Position numbers and translations under genes: made by a program | From: a virus | Strand: one strand, 5' to 3' | Length of the DNA stretch: 27,855 nt | Virus record (IMG/VR): IMGVR_UViG_3300047276_000612 | Coordinates: 1-27,855 of that record | Shown: positions 13,576 through 20,920 of the stretch, piece after piece | Position numbering within the stretch: the first letter of the stretch is position 1 | Layout of the letters: each line of letters begins with the position of its first letter | Notes under the pieces: generated by a model | What the model saw: the letters and a program-made list of their open reading frames with translations, nothing else | Database searches by the model: none | Told to the model about the DNA's origin: nothing

Positions 13576-13600
13576 ATAAACAAAAAGACTGTTTATCTAA
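13571..13600 (+). promoter_or_regulatory. Imperfect palindrome, operator or origin hairpin candidate
   Basis: TTAAGATAAAC (13571-13581) and GTTTATCTAA (13591-13600) pair around a 9-nt A-rich spacer, with one extra A on the left arm. It overlaps the last TTAA of the iteron-like array, so the two may be one functional site. Confidence 0.5.
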
Positions 13601-13617
13601 TCGTTTGCAGACCCCAT

Positions 13618-13779
13618 ATGACCACCCCTATTTTGTCCCTAGTCCTAGGTTGGCACAGACCTATTACCCTAAAGGGTAATATAAAGGCTTTACCCCTTTG
13701 GGGCTTTAACGCTTCGCTAGCCCCTAGGGGATGCAGCCTTTACCCAACCCCTGCCCCTTTGCGTGTATTCTATGCCTAA
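13618..13779 (+). CDS. Possible 53-aa ORF across palindromic region
   Basis: ATG 13618 starts an open frame beginning MTTPILSLVLGW and ending at TAA 13777-13779, overlapping the next gene by 8 bp. The MTT start and 8-bp overlap are in the style of other genes here. Against it: the DNA is made of palindromes (13662-13681, 13721-13730) and the product is Pro/Leu-rich with no recognisable motif. More likely non-coding regulatory DNA. Confidence 0.2.
   Translation: MTTPILSLVLGWHRPITLKGNIKALPLWGFNASLAPRGCSLYPTPAPLRVFYA
13662..13681 (+). promoter_or_regulatory. Perfect 9+2+9 palindrome, operator candidate
   Basis: TATTACCCT-AA-AGGGTAATA is a perfect inverted repeat of 20 bp, ideal for a dimeric DNA-binding protein. 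It lies about 90 bp upstream of the basic 112-aa gene and in the only long regulatory gap of the window. The HTH protein encoded at 14220 is a candidate binder (inference). Confidence 0.55.
13693..13730 (+). promoter_or_regulatory. GC-rich palindromes CCCCTTTGGGG and CCCCTAGGGG
   Basis: CCCC-TTT-GGGG at 13693-13703 and CCCCTAGGGG at 13721-13730 lie between the 20-bp palindrome and the next gene. Each could fold into a short RNA hairpin or be bound as DNA. No U-run follows. Role unknown. Confidence 0.4.
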
Positions 13780-14110
13780 GAAATCCCTAAGACAGCTTTG
13801 CCGGCTTCAGCATTGGAAGAGGCAATGGAAGACCAACACTGAGGCTATGAAGGCCAATCTTGATGGCCTGATTGCCTCTAGGAAGGCTTTGAAGGAAAGA
13901 AAGGCATCAACTGTCAGCCAAGTCATCAAAAGGCTTCCTAGGGCATTTGAGGCAGTAAAGAGCAAGCAGCTGATGGCTGATGCCCTGATTGCCCAAGGGC
14001 TAGAGCCATCCAAGGCCAGACTTAAGAGGCTAAGGGTCTATGCTGTCAGGTATGGTCATCTGACCTATGACAAGGCCAAGAAGTTATGGTTAAACTCTCT
14101 GGTTGACTAG
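13772..14110 (+). CDS. Basic, probably DNA-binding protein (112 aa)
   Basis: ATG 13772 (TTCTATG); a GTG three codons upstream is possible. The product is very basic and helical. The C-terminal part, with MADALIAQGLEPSKARLKRL then VYAVRYGHLTYDKAKKLW, looks like a helix-turn-helix-type or winged fold. It is the first gene after the regulatory gap, so a regulator or origin- or packaging-related DNA-binding protein is plausible. No family recognised. Confidence 0.65.
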   Translation: MPKKSLRQLCRLQHWKRQWKTNTEAMKANLDGLIASRKALKERKASTVSQVIKRLPRAFEAVKSKQLMADALIAQGLEPSKARLKRLRVYAVRYGHLTYDKAKKLWLNSLVD

Positions 14111-14139
14111 ACATAATAAATCACCACACAGAGAAGCAC

Positions 14140-14210
14140 AGGTGGGCTTGCTGAACGATTGCTGCTGACCCATTTAAGCGTTAGCGGGAATTAGCCGGCA
14201 AGCCTCACCT
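14140..14210 (+). other. Structured intergenic element (two nested stems)
   Basis: AGGTGGGCTTGC (14140-14151) pairs with GCAAGCCTCACCT (14198-14210) with one bulged base, a 12-bp closing stem. Inside, CTGCTGAC (14162-14169) pairs with GTTAGCGG (14180-14187), including G-U pairs, around a 10-nt loop. No U-run follows. The outer stem ends 9 nt before the GTG of the HTH gene. It may act as a cis-regulatory RNA, a small RNA, or part of a cos/packaging region. Folding was done by eye. Confidence 0.5.
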
Positions 14211-14219
14211 CCCTTCCTT

Positions 14220-14897
14220 GTGGCATCAGACCCAATCAAACGCAGAAAGAAGGCACACCTTCAGCACCTGAGAGATGGGCGGGAGGAAGAAGCAGCCTTT
14301 GACGCTTGGTGGGATACGCTGACAGCTGAGCAACAGGCAACCTATCGGGGGCTTAATCCCCCAATCATTCCTTACAGGGAAATGCCTATGCCTAGGTTTG
14401 CCTTCCCTATCTATGCCAATGACACCAAGTATGCTACCGATGACCCACGCCGGCAGACTGAAGGCCAAGAGTCAGATGGCTGGGTAACAAGGGAGCGTGT
14501 GCAGGAGATAGTCAGTGATGTGCTGACTATGCTTGGTGCAAGCAGTGACAAGGCTGTGCAAGCTCACTTTGATTTGGTCAGGATAATCCTTCAGTGCCCT
14601 GATGCTCCCACACAATCAGCGTTGGCAGAAAGGCTGGGGCTTACCAAGCAAGCTGTGTCTGTCAGAGTGAAGAAGCTGGTGGCCTATGCCGGCCTGACTG
14701 CTCCCGGTCTGCTCTCTAGGATTAAACAGGCAGCACCTGCTGAAGATTATAATAAAGATTTAAATGAGGCTAATCGATTGGATATGACTGAAGGGGTGCA
14801 TAAGAAATCTATTCCCACCCCCGCCCAAGGGCGTGGGGCATCCACCACCGCCAAAAAACGCAAGGGCAGTGCGTCAAATTGTTCCGAAACCCACTAG
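14220..14897 (+). CDS. HTH protein, MarR-like winged helix (225 aa)
   Basis: The GTG at 14220 is the most likely start. The N-terminal 80 residues are charged and Pro-rich, possibly partly disordered. Residues about 127-157 (APTQSALAERLGLTKQAVSVRVKKLV) form a clear helix-turn-helix with the recognition helix TKQAVSVRVKKL, as in MarR-type regulators. The C-terminus is basic and low-complexity (AKKRKGSASN). Located just before the terminase genes, it is a candidate late-gene regulator or packaging-related DNA-binding protein. An AT-rich patch at 14743-14775 lies inside the gene. Confidence 0.7.
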   Translation: MASDPIKRRKKAHLQHLRDGREEEAAFDAWWDTLTAEQQATYRGLNPPIIPYREMPMPRFAFPIYANDTKYATDDPRRQTEGQESDGWVTRERVQEIVSDVLTMLGASSDKAVQAHFDLVRIILQCPDAPTQSALAERLGLTKQAVSVRVKKLVAYAGLTAPGLLSRIKQAAPAEDYNKDLNEANRLDMTEGVHKKSIPTPAQGRGASTTAKKRKGSASNCSETH

Positions 14898-14935
14898 GGT
14901 TTGTCCGGGCACGCTGAAACAATCATTTGCAATCA

Positions 14936-15511
14936 ATGACACAAAAGGAATTAGCTAAGCTGCTTGGTCTATCCATCGGCACAGTCAGCAAGAAATGCCA
15001 AGAGGGTATGCCAAAGGATTTGGAAGGGGCTAAGGCGTGGATAGAGCTACGCAAGGCCAACCGGCACAGGAAGCTTCCGCAGCCCAAGGCACAGGCCAAG
15101 GTTGCCGAAGTGCCACCGGCCTTGAAAGGGCTGACAGCCGGCACGCTGAGCTACGCCTTGGCACAGCACCGGATGCTGGTTGACCGGGCTAGAGAGACTT
15201 ACCTTGCAGCCATTGAAGGGAATGACCCTGCCCAAAACAAACTTCAGTCAGCCTACAACAGCAGCCTGAAGACCTTGATTGACCTAGAGGATGAAGAGAA
15301 GAAGAGAGCCATTGACGCTAGGGAATACATCAAGCTAACGGAGGCACAGGAAGTGATTGAGAAGTGGACTGCCCGGGTAGGCCAGAAGTGGGATAAGTTA
15401 GAGCTTGAGGCAGCTGAGCAGTGCAATCCTGACCGGCCTGAAGTGGCACAGAAGGCGTTGCAGAAGTGGACGCTGGAAGCCCGCAAATCCCTTTCTACTC
15501 CCCAGCTATGA
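14936..15511 (+). CDS. terS: Terminase small subunit candidate (191 aa)
   Basis: ATG 14936 (ATCAATG). An N-terminal helix-turn-helix (TQKELAKLLGLSIGTVSKKCQEGMP, residues 2-26) is followed by a basic linker and a long helical region. This matches Nu1-type small terminase subunits, which recognise the packaging site and hand DNA to the large subunit. The last 4 bases overlap the large-terminase start (ATGA), as expected for a stoichiometric pair. The family call is based on the HTH plus position. Confidence 0.78.
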   Translation: MTQKELAKLLGLSIGTVSKKCQEGMPKDLEGAKAWIELRKANRHRKLPQPKAQAKVAEVPPALKGLTAGTLSYALAQHRMLVDRARETYLAAIEGNDPAQNKLQSAYNSSLKTLIDLEDEEKKRAIDAREYIKLTEAQEVIEKWTARVGQKWDKLELEAAEQCNPDRPEVAQKALQKWTLEARKSLSTPQL

Positions 15512-17352
15512 CCGAACAGGAAGCCCGGCTGATTAAGGCAGCACAGGCCATCATCAAACCTAGTTACTCTGGGGATGTGGTGCAGTGGCTTGAAGACAAT
15601 GTGAATGATGTTCCTGATAGCCCTATCCGTGGGAAGCTTAACCTAAGCCGGACACCTTGGATAGCTGAGGCTTTGCGTATTGGGACAGACCCTGAAACCA
15701 AGCTGCTGACCATCCTTGCCAGCACGCAGTCCGGCAAATCCCTGTTTGCCCGGCTCTATTCCATCTGGCAAATCATCAACGCCCCTGCCCCATTTATGAT
15801 GCTTCAGGCCAATGACCCTGAGGCTAAGGACTTCTTCCTGCGTTATGTCCGGCCACTGTGGAAGCAGACCCCGATTGTTCAGGCTATGCTGTCTGAAGGG
15901 GATAACGACAAAAGCACAGTGGCTGACTTCAGCAATGGGGTGACAGTCTATTGCCGTGGGGCTTGGAATGAAAACAACCTGCAACGCCTGAGCTTGCGGA
16001 CAGTCATCATTGACGAAGCTTGGCTAGTCCCAAGGGGTCACATTGCTGAGGCTATGGCACGCACACAAAGCTTCAGCTTTATGGGGCGTGTGATTGTGAT
16101 GAGTCAGGGGGGCAATGATGGGGATGAATTCCACACCCTGCACAACGGCACAGACCAGCGTAAGTGGTGCTTCAGCTGCCCGGCCTGTTCCTATGTCCAG
16201 CCTTGGGATTGGGCTATGGTCAGATTTCCAGAAGATGCCAAGGTTGGCGGGATGTGGGACTTCCAGAAGGTGGAAGCCGGCACAACCTATGAGTGCTGCA
16301 ATTGCAATGTCCGTCTGAAGGATACACCCGGTGTCCGGGCTGAGGCTAACCGGATTGACCGGGGTGCAAAGTTTGTGGCAAGCACTCAAGCCAGCAGCTG
16401 GGGTAGCGTTGGCCTTCATTGGAATTGTTTGTGCAACAGCAGCTGGGGCAAGGAAAGCGTCAAGCTCCTTAAGGCTAAGGAAAGTGCTGACCTTTATGGG
16501 GATGATGCCCCACGCAGGGTGTGGAAGCAGAAGCGTTTGGCTCAGGCTTGGTCAGAGGATGGTGGGGAAATGGTAGCCCAAGCACAGGCTGGGGATTACT
16601 CCCTTGGGGATGCTTGGGACTTGGAAGCCAAGATTACACCTGAGGCCGGCATTGTGGACATTCACAGTGCAAACATCCCTGAAGGCTCAGTGCCGTTCAG
16701 GACGCTGGCCGTAGATGTGCAGCGTGGACACCTATGGGCAGAAGTAAGAAGTTGGGCTAAGACCGGTCACAGCCGGTTAAGGTGGTATGGCAAGCTTGAG
16801 ACTTGGCAGCAGGTTGATGACTTGGCCAAGACACACCAAGTGCATAAAGCCCTTGTGGGGGTTGACTGTGGTGACCAGACCCAAGAGGTCTATGCACAGT
16901 GTGCAGCTAAAGGATGGAAAGCCCTTAGGGGTAGTGGTCAGGCTGACTTCACTGTGCAGGACTTTGGAGGCAAGACCACCAAACGATTTTACTCTGACAA
17001 GCAGCTTATCTTTGTCCCCGGCCAGCAACGCAGGTGTGAAATGATTGTGCATAGCAACCTTAGCACCAAGGATTTTCTGGCAGGATTGCAGAAACGCCGG
17101 CTGCATACATACCCCCGGAATGTCCCTGAAGACTATGTGCAGCAGCTGACTGCCGAAGTCCGGGTGAAGGATAGCCGGACAGGGAAGCCCCATTGGATTA
17201 TGCCGGCTGGCAAGACCCACGGAAACCACGCTTGGGATTGTGCCCTGATGGGTCTTATCCTTGCAGTCCGTTGGGGTATCATTGGCCGTGAGGCTACTGA
17301 GGCAATGACGGCAGATGCCAAACAGGAAGACGCTAAACCAGAAGCAGGTTGA
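15508..17352 (+). CDS. terL: Terminase large subunit, GpA family
   Basis: 614 aa. It drives DNA into the head and cuts the packaged ends. The ATPase has a Walker A-like STQSGKS (72-78) and Walker B TVIIDEAW (165-172). A zinc-binding insertion has Cys221, Cys224, Cys227 and Cys263, Cys264, Cys266. The nuclease domain carries Asp403 (AVDVQRG), Asp453 (GVDCGDQ) and Asp577 (HAWDCALMG). Domain order and length match lambda gpA-type terminases, which use cos ends. ATG 15508 is chosen over an in-frame upstream ATG at 15466 because it gives the ATGA overlap with the small subunit. Confidence 0.94.
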   Translation: MTEQEARLIKAAQAIIKPSYSGDVVQWLEDNVNDVPDSPIRGKLNLSRTPWIAEALRIGTDPETKLLTILASTQSGKSLFARLYSIWQIINAPAPFMMLQANDPEAKDFFLRYVRPLWKQTPIVQAMLSEGDNDKSTVADFSNGVTVYCRGAWNENNLQRLSLRTVIIDEAWLVPRGHIAEAMARTQSFSFMGRVIVMSQGGNDGDEFHTLHNGTDQRKWCFSCPACSYVQPWDWAMVRFPEDAKVGGMWDFQKVEAGTTYECCNCNVRLKDTPGVRAEANRIDRGAKFVASTQASSWGSVGLHWNCLCNSSWGKESVKLLKAKESADLYGDDAPRRVWKQKRLAQAWSEDGGEMVAQAQAGDYSLGDAWDLEAKITPEAGIVDIHSANIPEGSVPFRTLAVDVQRGHLWAEVRSWAKTGHSRLRWYGKLETWQQVDDLAKTHQVHKALVGVDCGDQTQEVYAQCAAKGWKALRGSGQADFTVQDFGGKTTKRFYSDKQLIFVPGQQRRCEMIVHSNLSTKDFLAGLQKRRLHTYPRNVPEDYVQQLTAEVRVKDSRTGKPHWIMPAGKTHGNHAWDCALMGLILAVRWGIIGREATEAMTADAKQEDAKPEAG

Positions 17353-17356
17353 CAGT

Positions 17357-17461
17357 ATGACTATGGCAAACACATTCCTTGTAAGTCACACCTTGGGTAG
17401 AAGTGATGTAGGGTCTTCATATGCGTTGCTTGGGGCTATCCAAGGTGTGACCCTCAATTGA
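17357..17461 (+). CDS. Possible 34-aa small protein
   Basis: ATG 17357 (a second ATG is at 17363) to TGA 17459-17461 in the 126-bp gap between terminase and the gpW-like gene. The product (starting MTMANTFLVSHTLG) has a Gly/Ser/Thr-rich composition and a short hydrophobic end (YALLGAIQGVTLN). It starts 4 bp after the terminase stop. It fills the gap in the packed style of the genome, but it is too short to identify and could be a chance frame. Confidence 0.4.
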   Translation: MTMANTFLVSHTLGRSDVGSSYALLGAIQGVTLN

Positions 17462-17478
17462 CTTAGGTTGCACTTTAA
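17458..17478 (+). promoter_or_regulatory. Motif copy 1: TTGACTTAGGTTGCACTTTAA
   Basis: First of three similar elements placed directly upstream of late structural genes (others at 20411 and 23688). Shared pattern: TTGACT, four variable bases, KTGCA, then an AT-rich stretch. It abuts the ATG at 17479. Could be a phage late promoter or regulator site; no consensus is known for this host. Confidence 0.4.
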
Positions 17479-17733
17479 ATGGCTTCCGGCATTTTCATTG
17501 GGCTACCTGTCCTAACCCTTGTGGCAATGAGGGATGCAGCTTTGGCAGAGCTGACTACCGGACTTGTCACAATCAATTACTCTGACAGCGGAACATCCGT
17601 TGGGAAGACTGTGACTATGCCGGCCAAAGAGCGTTATGCCGAAGCTTGCTTTGCCCTATCCGTTGCAGACCCTGCCACCTATGGTGAAAGGACAACAGTA
17701 ATCCGACAGGATTGGAGCAACCTTCAGGATTAA
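17479..17733 (+). CDS. gpW-like head-tail connector candidate (84 aa)
   Basis: The gene lies between large terminase and portal, exactly where lambda W lies. The core (MRDAALAELTTGLVTINYSDSG) resembles the gpW start of an amphipathic helix followed by a short beta turn, and then a helical C-terminal part (AKERYAEACFALSV). gpW proteins seal the portal after packaging and join the tail. Identification is from position and weak similarity. Start: ATG directly after the TTGACT motif. Confidence 0.68.
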   Translation: MASGIFIGLPVLTLVAMRDAALAELTTGLVTINYSDSGTSVGKTVTMPAKERYAEACFALSVADPATYGERTTVIRQDWSNLQD

Positions 17734-17739
17734 CCTTTT

Positions 17740-19233
17740 ATGGCTAAGAAAGCAGAGCGTATCATCAAGACAACGGCAGAGGCTACCCAGACTAAGAAGC
17801 TGGCTGGCTCTCAGCAGTTTACCAGCATCCAGAATAACGGCAACCGGGCTGCCATCTACGGCACTGCCGTTGATTTCAGCGTGGACTATACGCCCACAGA
17901 CCGGCTGGAAATGATTAAGCGTCTGCGTTATGGTGAAAGAAACTGTGGCCTAGTCCGTCAAATCTTCAGTGACTTTGTTACCTATGTTGTAGGTGACGGC
18001 CTTACCCATCAGTCACATTGCTCTGATGCTGTGAAGGCTGCGAAGTATGAAGAAGCCTTTACCATTGCTGCAAAGAATTTGGACATTTCTGGACGCTTCA
18101 GCTGGGTGGAGATTATGCGTATCCTGCTTAGGGGTGCTATCCGGGATGGGGACAGCTTTGGCCTTTTCGTAAAGGATGAGGAAGATGCCCCTAAAATCCA
18201 GATGCTGGAAGGTCACCGGGTTGGAAATCCCACTGACCGACCTGTGCCTGATGGGATGATTGATGGTGTGCAGTTTGACAGCATTGGACGCATCAGGGCT
18301 TATAACATCCTTGAGGCCAATGGTAAGAGCAAGCTGCGTGAGGCTTCTTCTGTCCGTCAGATTTGTGAACAGGACTATTCTTCTGGTAGCCGGGGACTTC
18401 CCCTGCTTCAGCATAGCTGGTCTGATATTCAATCAGAGGATGAGCTGCTGAAGCTTGAGATGCTGGCTGTCCGCAATGATGCGGACTTTACCCGGGTGCT
18501 GAATAAGCAGGGTGGCTTTGTGGCCGGCCAGCTGAAGGAAGAAATGGGTGGTGGTGGCAGCGGGAACAGCGAAGGACTAGCCCGAAAACTTGGTGGCAAG
18601 CTTGCTGTGCTTGAACCCGGTGAAAGCCTTTCCAGCCTAGAGAGCAAGCGACCCAGCAATAACTTTGTGGCTTTCCTTGAGGCCGTCCAAAAGGACATTG
18701 CCCGGGGAACAATCCCCTATGAATTCACCAGCAATCCGGGTCAGGCCGGTGGTGCTGCCCTGCGTTTGATTGCAGCCAAGGCTGACCGAATTTTCTCCCG
18801 CTGGCAGACCATCCTGATTGAGAAGCTTTGCACGCCTGTCTATCTGTATGTTATCGGCACAATGATTGATAAGGGTGAGCTTCCGGACAGCCCCGATTGG
18901 TGGAAGGTCAGCTGGACTACCCCCAAGCGTCTGACCATTGACGCTGGCCGGGATGCTGCTTCTGACCGGGCTGATGTGGAGCTTGGCCTTCTGTCTATGT
19001 CTGAAATCTATGCACAGCGTGGCCTAGACCTGCGGACTGAAATGACCAAGCGTGCTGCTGACTTTAAGTTTATTATGCAGCTGGCAGAGCAGGAAGGCAT
19101 CCCGCTTTGGACGCTTTACAAGCCCGGCTTCAATTGGTTGCAGACAGGTCAAGGCAAGCCCACAGCTGCCGAAGTGCAGATGGGCGGGATGACTCCAAAC
19201 CCTGATAACCCTCCCACTGACCCCAACGCCTGA
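17740..19233 (+). CDS. Portal protein, lambda family
   Basis: 497 aa. It forms the ring at one head vertex through which DNA passes. Marks of the lambda portal family: an N-terminal helical region with YTPTDRLEMIKRLRYGERN, the wing segment VEIMRILLRGAIRDGDSFGL, and the conserved block KRPSNNFVAFLEAVQKDIAR then GTIPYEFTSNP (about 305-335), followed by a long helical stem. Length is near the family size. It lies 6 bp after the gpW-like gene; start ATG (CCTTTTATG). A Gly/Ser stretch (MGGGGSGNSEG) sits in a likely loop. Confidence 0.92.
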   Translation: MAKKAERIIKTTAEATQTKKLAGSQQFTSIQNNGNRAAIYGTAVDFSVDYTPTDRLEMIKRLRYGERNCGLVRQIFSDFVTYVVGDGLTHQSHCSDAVKAAKYEEAFTIAAKNLDISGRFSWVEIMRILLRGAIRDGDSFGLFVKDEEDAPKIQMLEGHRVGNPTDRPVPDGMIDGVQFDSIGRIRAYNILEANGKSKLREASSVRQICEQDYSSGSRGLPLLQHSWSDIQSEDELLKLEMLAVRNDADFTRVLNKQGGFVAGQLKEEMGGGGSGNSEGLARKLGGKLAVLEPGESLSSLESKRPSNNFVAFLEAVQKDIARGTIPYEFTSNPGQAGGAALRLIAAKADRIFSRWQTILIEKLCTPVYLYVIGTMIDKGELPDSPDWWKVSWTTPKRLTIDAGRDAASDRADVELGLLSMSEIYAQRGLDLRTEMTKRAADFKFIMQLAEQEGIPLWTLYKPGFNWLQTGQGKPTAAEVQMGGMTPNPDNPPTDPNA

Positions 19234-19266
19234 AGCTATTAAAGCAAAACCAATTATCATTTAATT
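19234..19266 (+). other. Short AT-rich leader before protease gene
   Basis: 33 bp between portal and protease genes. It contains TATTAAAGCA, which also occurs upstream of the tail-tube candidate (around 23703). No Shine-Dalgarno site is seen. Possibly a leader that helps initiation without Shine-Dalgarno pairing. Confidence 0.3.
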
Positions 19267-20406
19267 ATGCGTAGCCTTATTAAAGCCATCAACGGCCAGA
19301 AGCCTTTTCTGATTGATTACCAGATTGCCCAACAGCATCTGGCCACAACGGAAAAGCTAGGCTTTACTGACCTAATCACCAAGTGGCTTGGTGAGTCTCC
19401 CAAGCCCTATCAGGTTGGTGGCACATATGTCATCCCAATCAATGGTGTAATCGGCAAGGGGCTTAGTCCCATTGAAGCCATCGGTGCTACCGATGTTGAA
19501 GTGGTAGATGATTGGATTGACCAAGCTGTTGCTGCCAATCCTCAGCGTATCGTTTTCAACATCAATTCTGATGGTGGCACAGTGGATGGTGTCGAAGAAT
19601 TGGCTAACAAAATCCGCAACCTGAAAGTGCCAACAATTGCTTTCGGAACATCTATGAACAGCAGTGCCTATTGGATTGGCAGTGCTGCTGACCGGGTTGT
19701 TGTTACCCCTTCTGCCAGCGTTGGCAGCATTGGTGTCTTTGCCGTTGTGAAGGATTTGTCCGAACAGGCTAAGGCTATGGGCATCACAGTTAAGGTGTTC
19801 CGGTCTGATGAGCTGAAGGGCATTGGTGTTCCCGGCACGCAGATTACATCAGCACAGGAAGCCTACCTGCAAAAGTCCGTCATTGATACGGCCAATGTTT
19901 TCAAGGCTGATGTGAAGATGAAGCGTAAGATGGTTGCCGATGCCGACCTTACAGGTGCTTCTATGTCTGGCCGTGAGGCTGCACAGAAGGGCTTGGCCAC
20001 AGGGCTTGTCGATAGCTTCAAGGTGCTGATGGCTCAGCTTGAGCCGGGCTTTAAGGCCAACACCAAGTCCGCTGTGAAGACCACAGGCAAGATGGCTCTC
20101 AAGGCTCAGGCCAGCGAAGATACAGCCACTGAAGCCACAACTGAGAATGACGGCCTTACGCCCCGGCAGCGTTACCTTGTTGATGAGCTGGAAGGCGTGG
20201 TTGAAACCTTTGGTGAATTCAACCAGACAAGCAAAGCTGATGGGGCACACTATGTGGCTGCTTCTCCTTTTGTGAAGCAGGGCTTGGTTTGTTCAAACTG
20301 TGTGTTTTTCCAAGGTGGCCGGAAGTGTGGTCTGGTGTCTGGTGACATTGACCCCAATGCCATCTGCAAGCTTTGGGTCATCCCTGAAGCCTTGGTTAAG
20401 GAATGA
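19267..20406 (+). CDS. S49 head-maturation protease with C-terminal four-Cys domain
   Basis: 379 aa. The protease domain has the SppA/gpC fold: INGVIGKG (58-65), INSDGGTVDGVEELANKI (100-117), FGTSMNSSAYWIGSAAD with the likely nucleophile Ser132, and SDELKGIG with the likely base Lys184. Such proteases trim scaffold and capsid during head maturation. Residues 215-325 are a helical linker. The C-terminus (326-379) carries Cys342, Cys345, Cys354 and Cys367 (C-x2-C-x8-C-x12-C), resembling the small high-potential iron-sulphur-like cysteine modules seen in other phage structural proteins. This fusion is unusual. The gene precedes scaffold and capsid genes, as expected. Confidence 0.88.
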   Translation: MRSLIKAINGQKPFLIDYQIAQQHLATTEKLGFTDLITKWLGESPKPYQVGGTYVIPINGVIGKGLSPIEAIGATDVEVVDDWIDQAVAANPQRIVFNINSDGGTVDGVEELANKIRNLKVPTIAFGTSMNSSAYWIGSAADRVVVTPSASVGSIGVFAVVKDLSEQAKAMGITVKVFRSDELKGIGVPGTQITSAQEAYLQKSVIDTANVFKADVKMKRKMVADADLTGASMSGREAAQKGLATGLVDSFKVLMAQLEPGFKANTKSAVKTTGKMALKAQASEDTATEATTENDGLTPRQRYLVDELEGVVETFGEFNQTSKADGAHYVAASPFVKQGLVCSNCVFFQGGRKCGLVSGDIDPNAICKLWVIPEALVKE

Positions 20407-20410
20407 CCAT

Positions 20411-20433
20411 TTGACTCTTGTTGCATAAATAAG
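20411..20433 (+). promoter_or_regulatory. Motif copy 2 upstream of scaffold
   Basis: TTGACTCTTGTTGCATAAAT (20411-20430) continues into AAG and the ATG at 20434. It matches the motif at 17458 in TTGACT, TTGCA and the AT-rich end. It sits in the 27-bp gap between protease and scaffold. Confidence 0.4.
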
Positions 20434-20883
20434 ATGCCTAACGAAACCACATCCCTTACGCCTGAAGCTCAGGTTGAAAAGCTGGCCACATCCCTTACCG
20501 GCCTTCAGGCTGAGAAGGCCGACCTTCAGAAGTCCTTTGAAGCCCTTGCCTCTGAGAAGATGGCCATTGCTGATGAGGCCACAAAGCTGAAGGCTGAGTT
20601 TGAAGCACATAAACTTAAGGCCGAAACCGAAAAGGCTGAGCTTTCCAAGCTGCTTGCTGAGGCTCAGGCCAATCAGGTCACTGCTTCCAAGGAAGCTGCC
20701 AAGGTTATCTCTAGCCTTGGTATGAAGCCGGTTGATGTTTCCCCTGCCGACAAGCTTGCCTCTGAAGAAGCTGCTGATGCTAAGAGCATCTGGACTGCCT
20801 TCCTCAAGCTTCAACCCGGCACAGACAAACAGGCTTACTTCCGTAAGCATAAGGCCATCCTTGACCCTCTGGGTCTGTCCTAA
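20434..20883 (+). CDS. Scaffold protein candidate (149 aa)
   Basis: Residues about 10-90 are a long Ala/Glu/Lys/Leu helix (LQAEKADLQKSFEALASEK), a strong coiled-coil pattern. The C-terminal 30 residues (TDKQAYFRKHKAILDPLGLS) are basic and may dock onto the capsid protein. Coiled coil plus placement between protease and major capsid protein is the standard scaffold position. The gene could be a separate scaffold rather than a nested protease product as in lambda Nu3. No sequence family recognised. Confidence 0.72.
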   Translation: MPNETTSLTPEAQVEKLATSLTGLQAEKADLQKSFEALASEKMAIADEATKLKAEFEAHKLKAETEKAELSKLLAEAQANQVTASKEAAKVISSLGMKPVDVSPADKLASEEAADAKSIWTAFLKLQPGTDKQAYFRKHKAILDPLGLS

Positions 20884-20920
20884 TATTTCCACACTTAACC
20901 TAACCTAATAACCTAATACT

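Noticed and set aside
14748-14753. TATAAT inside the HTH gene as a terminase-operon promoter
   Set aside because: No acceptable -35 (AACAGG at the expected place) and it lies inside a coding region whose local AT-richness explains it.
17458-17478. Sigma-54 (-24/-12) promoter
   Set aside because: The GG of the -24 element is GA and spacing to the GC of -12 is about two bases too short. No activator of the sigma-54 class is encoded in the window.
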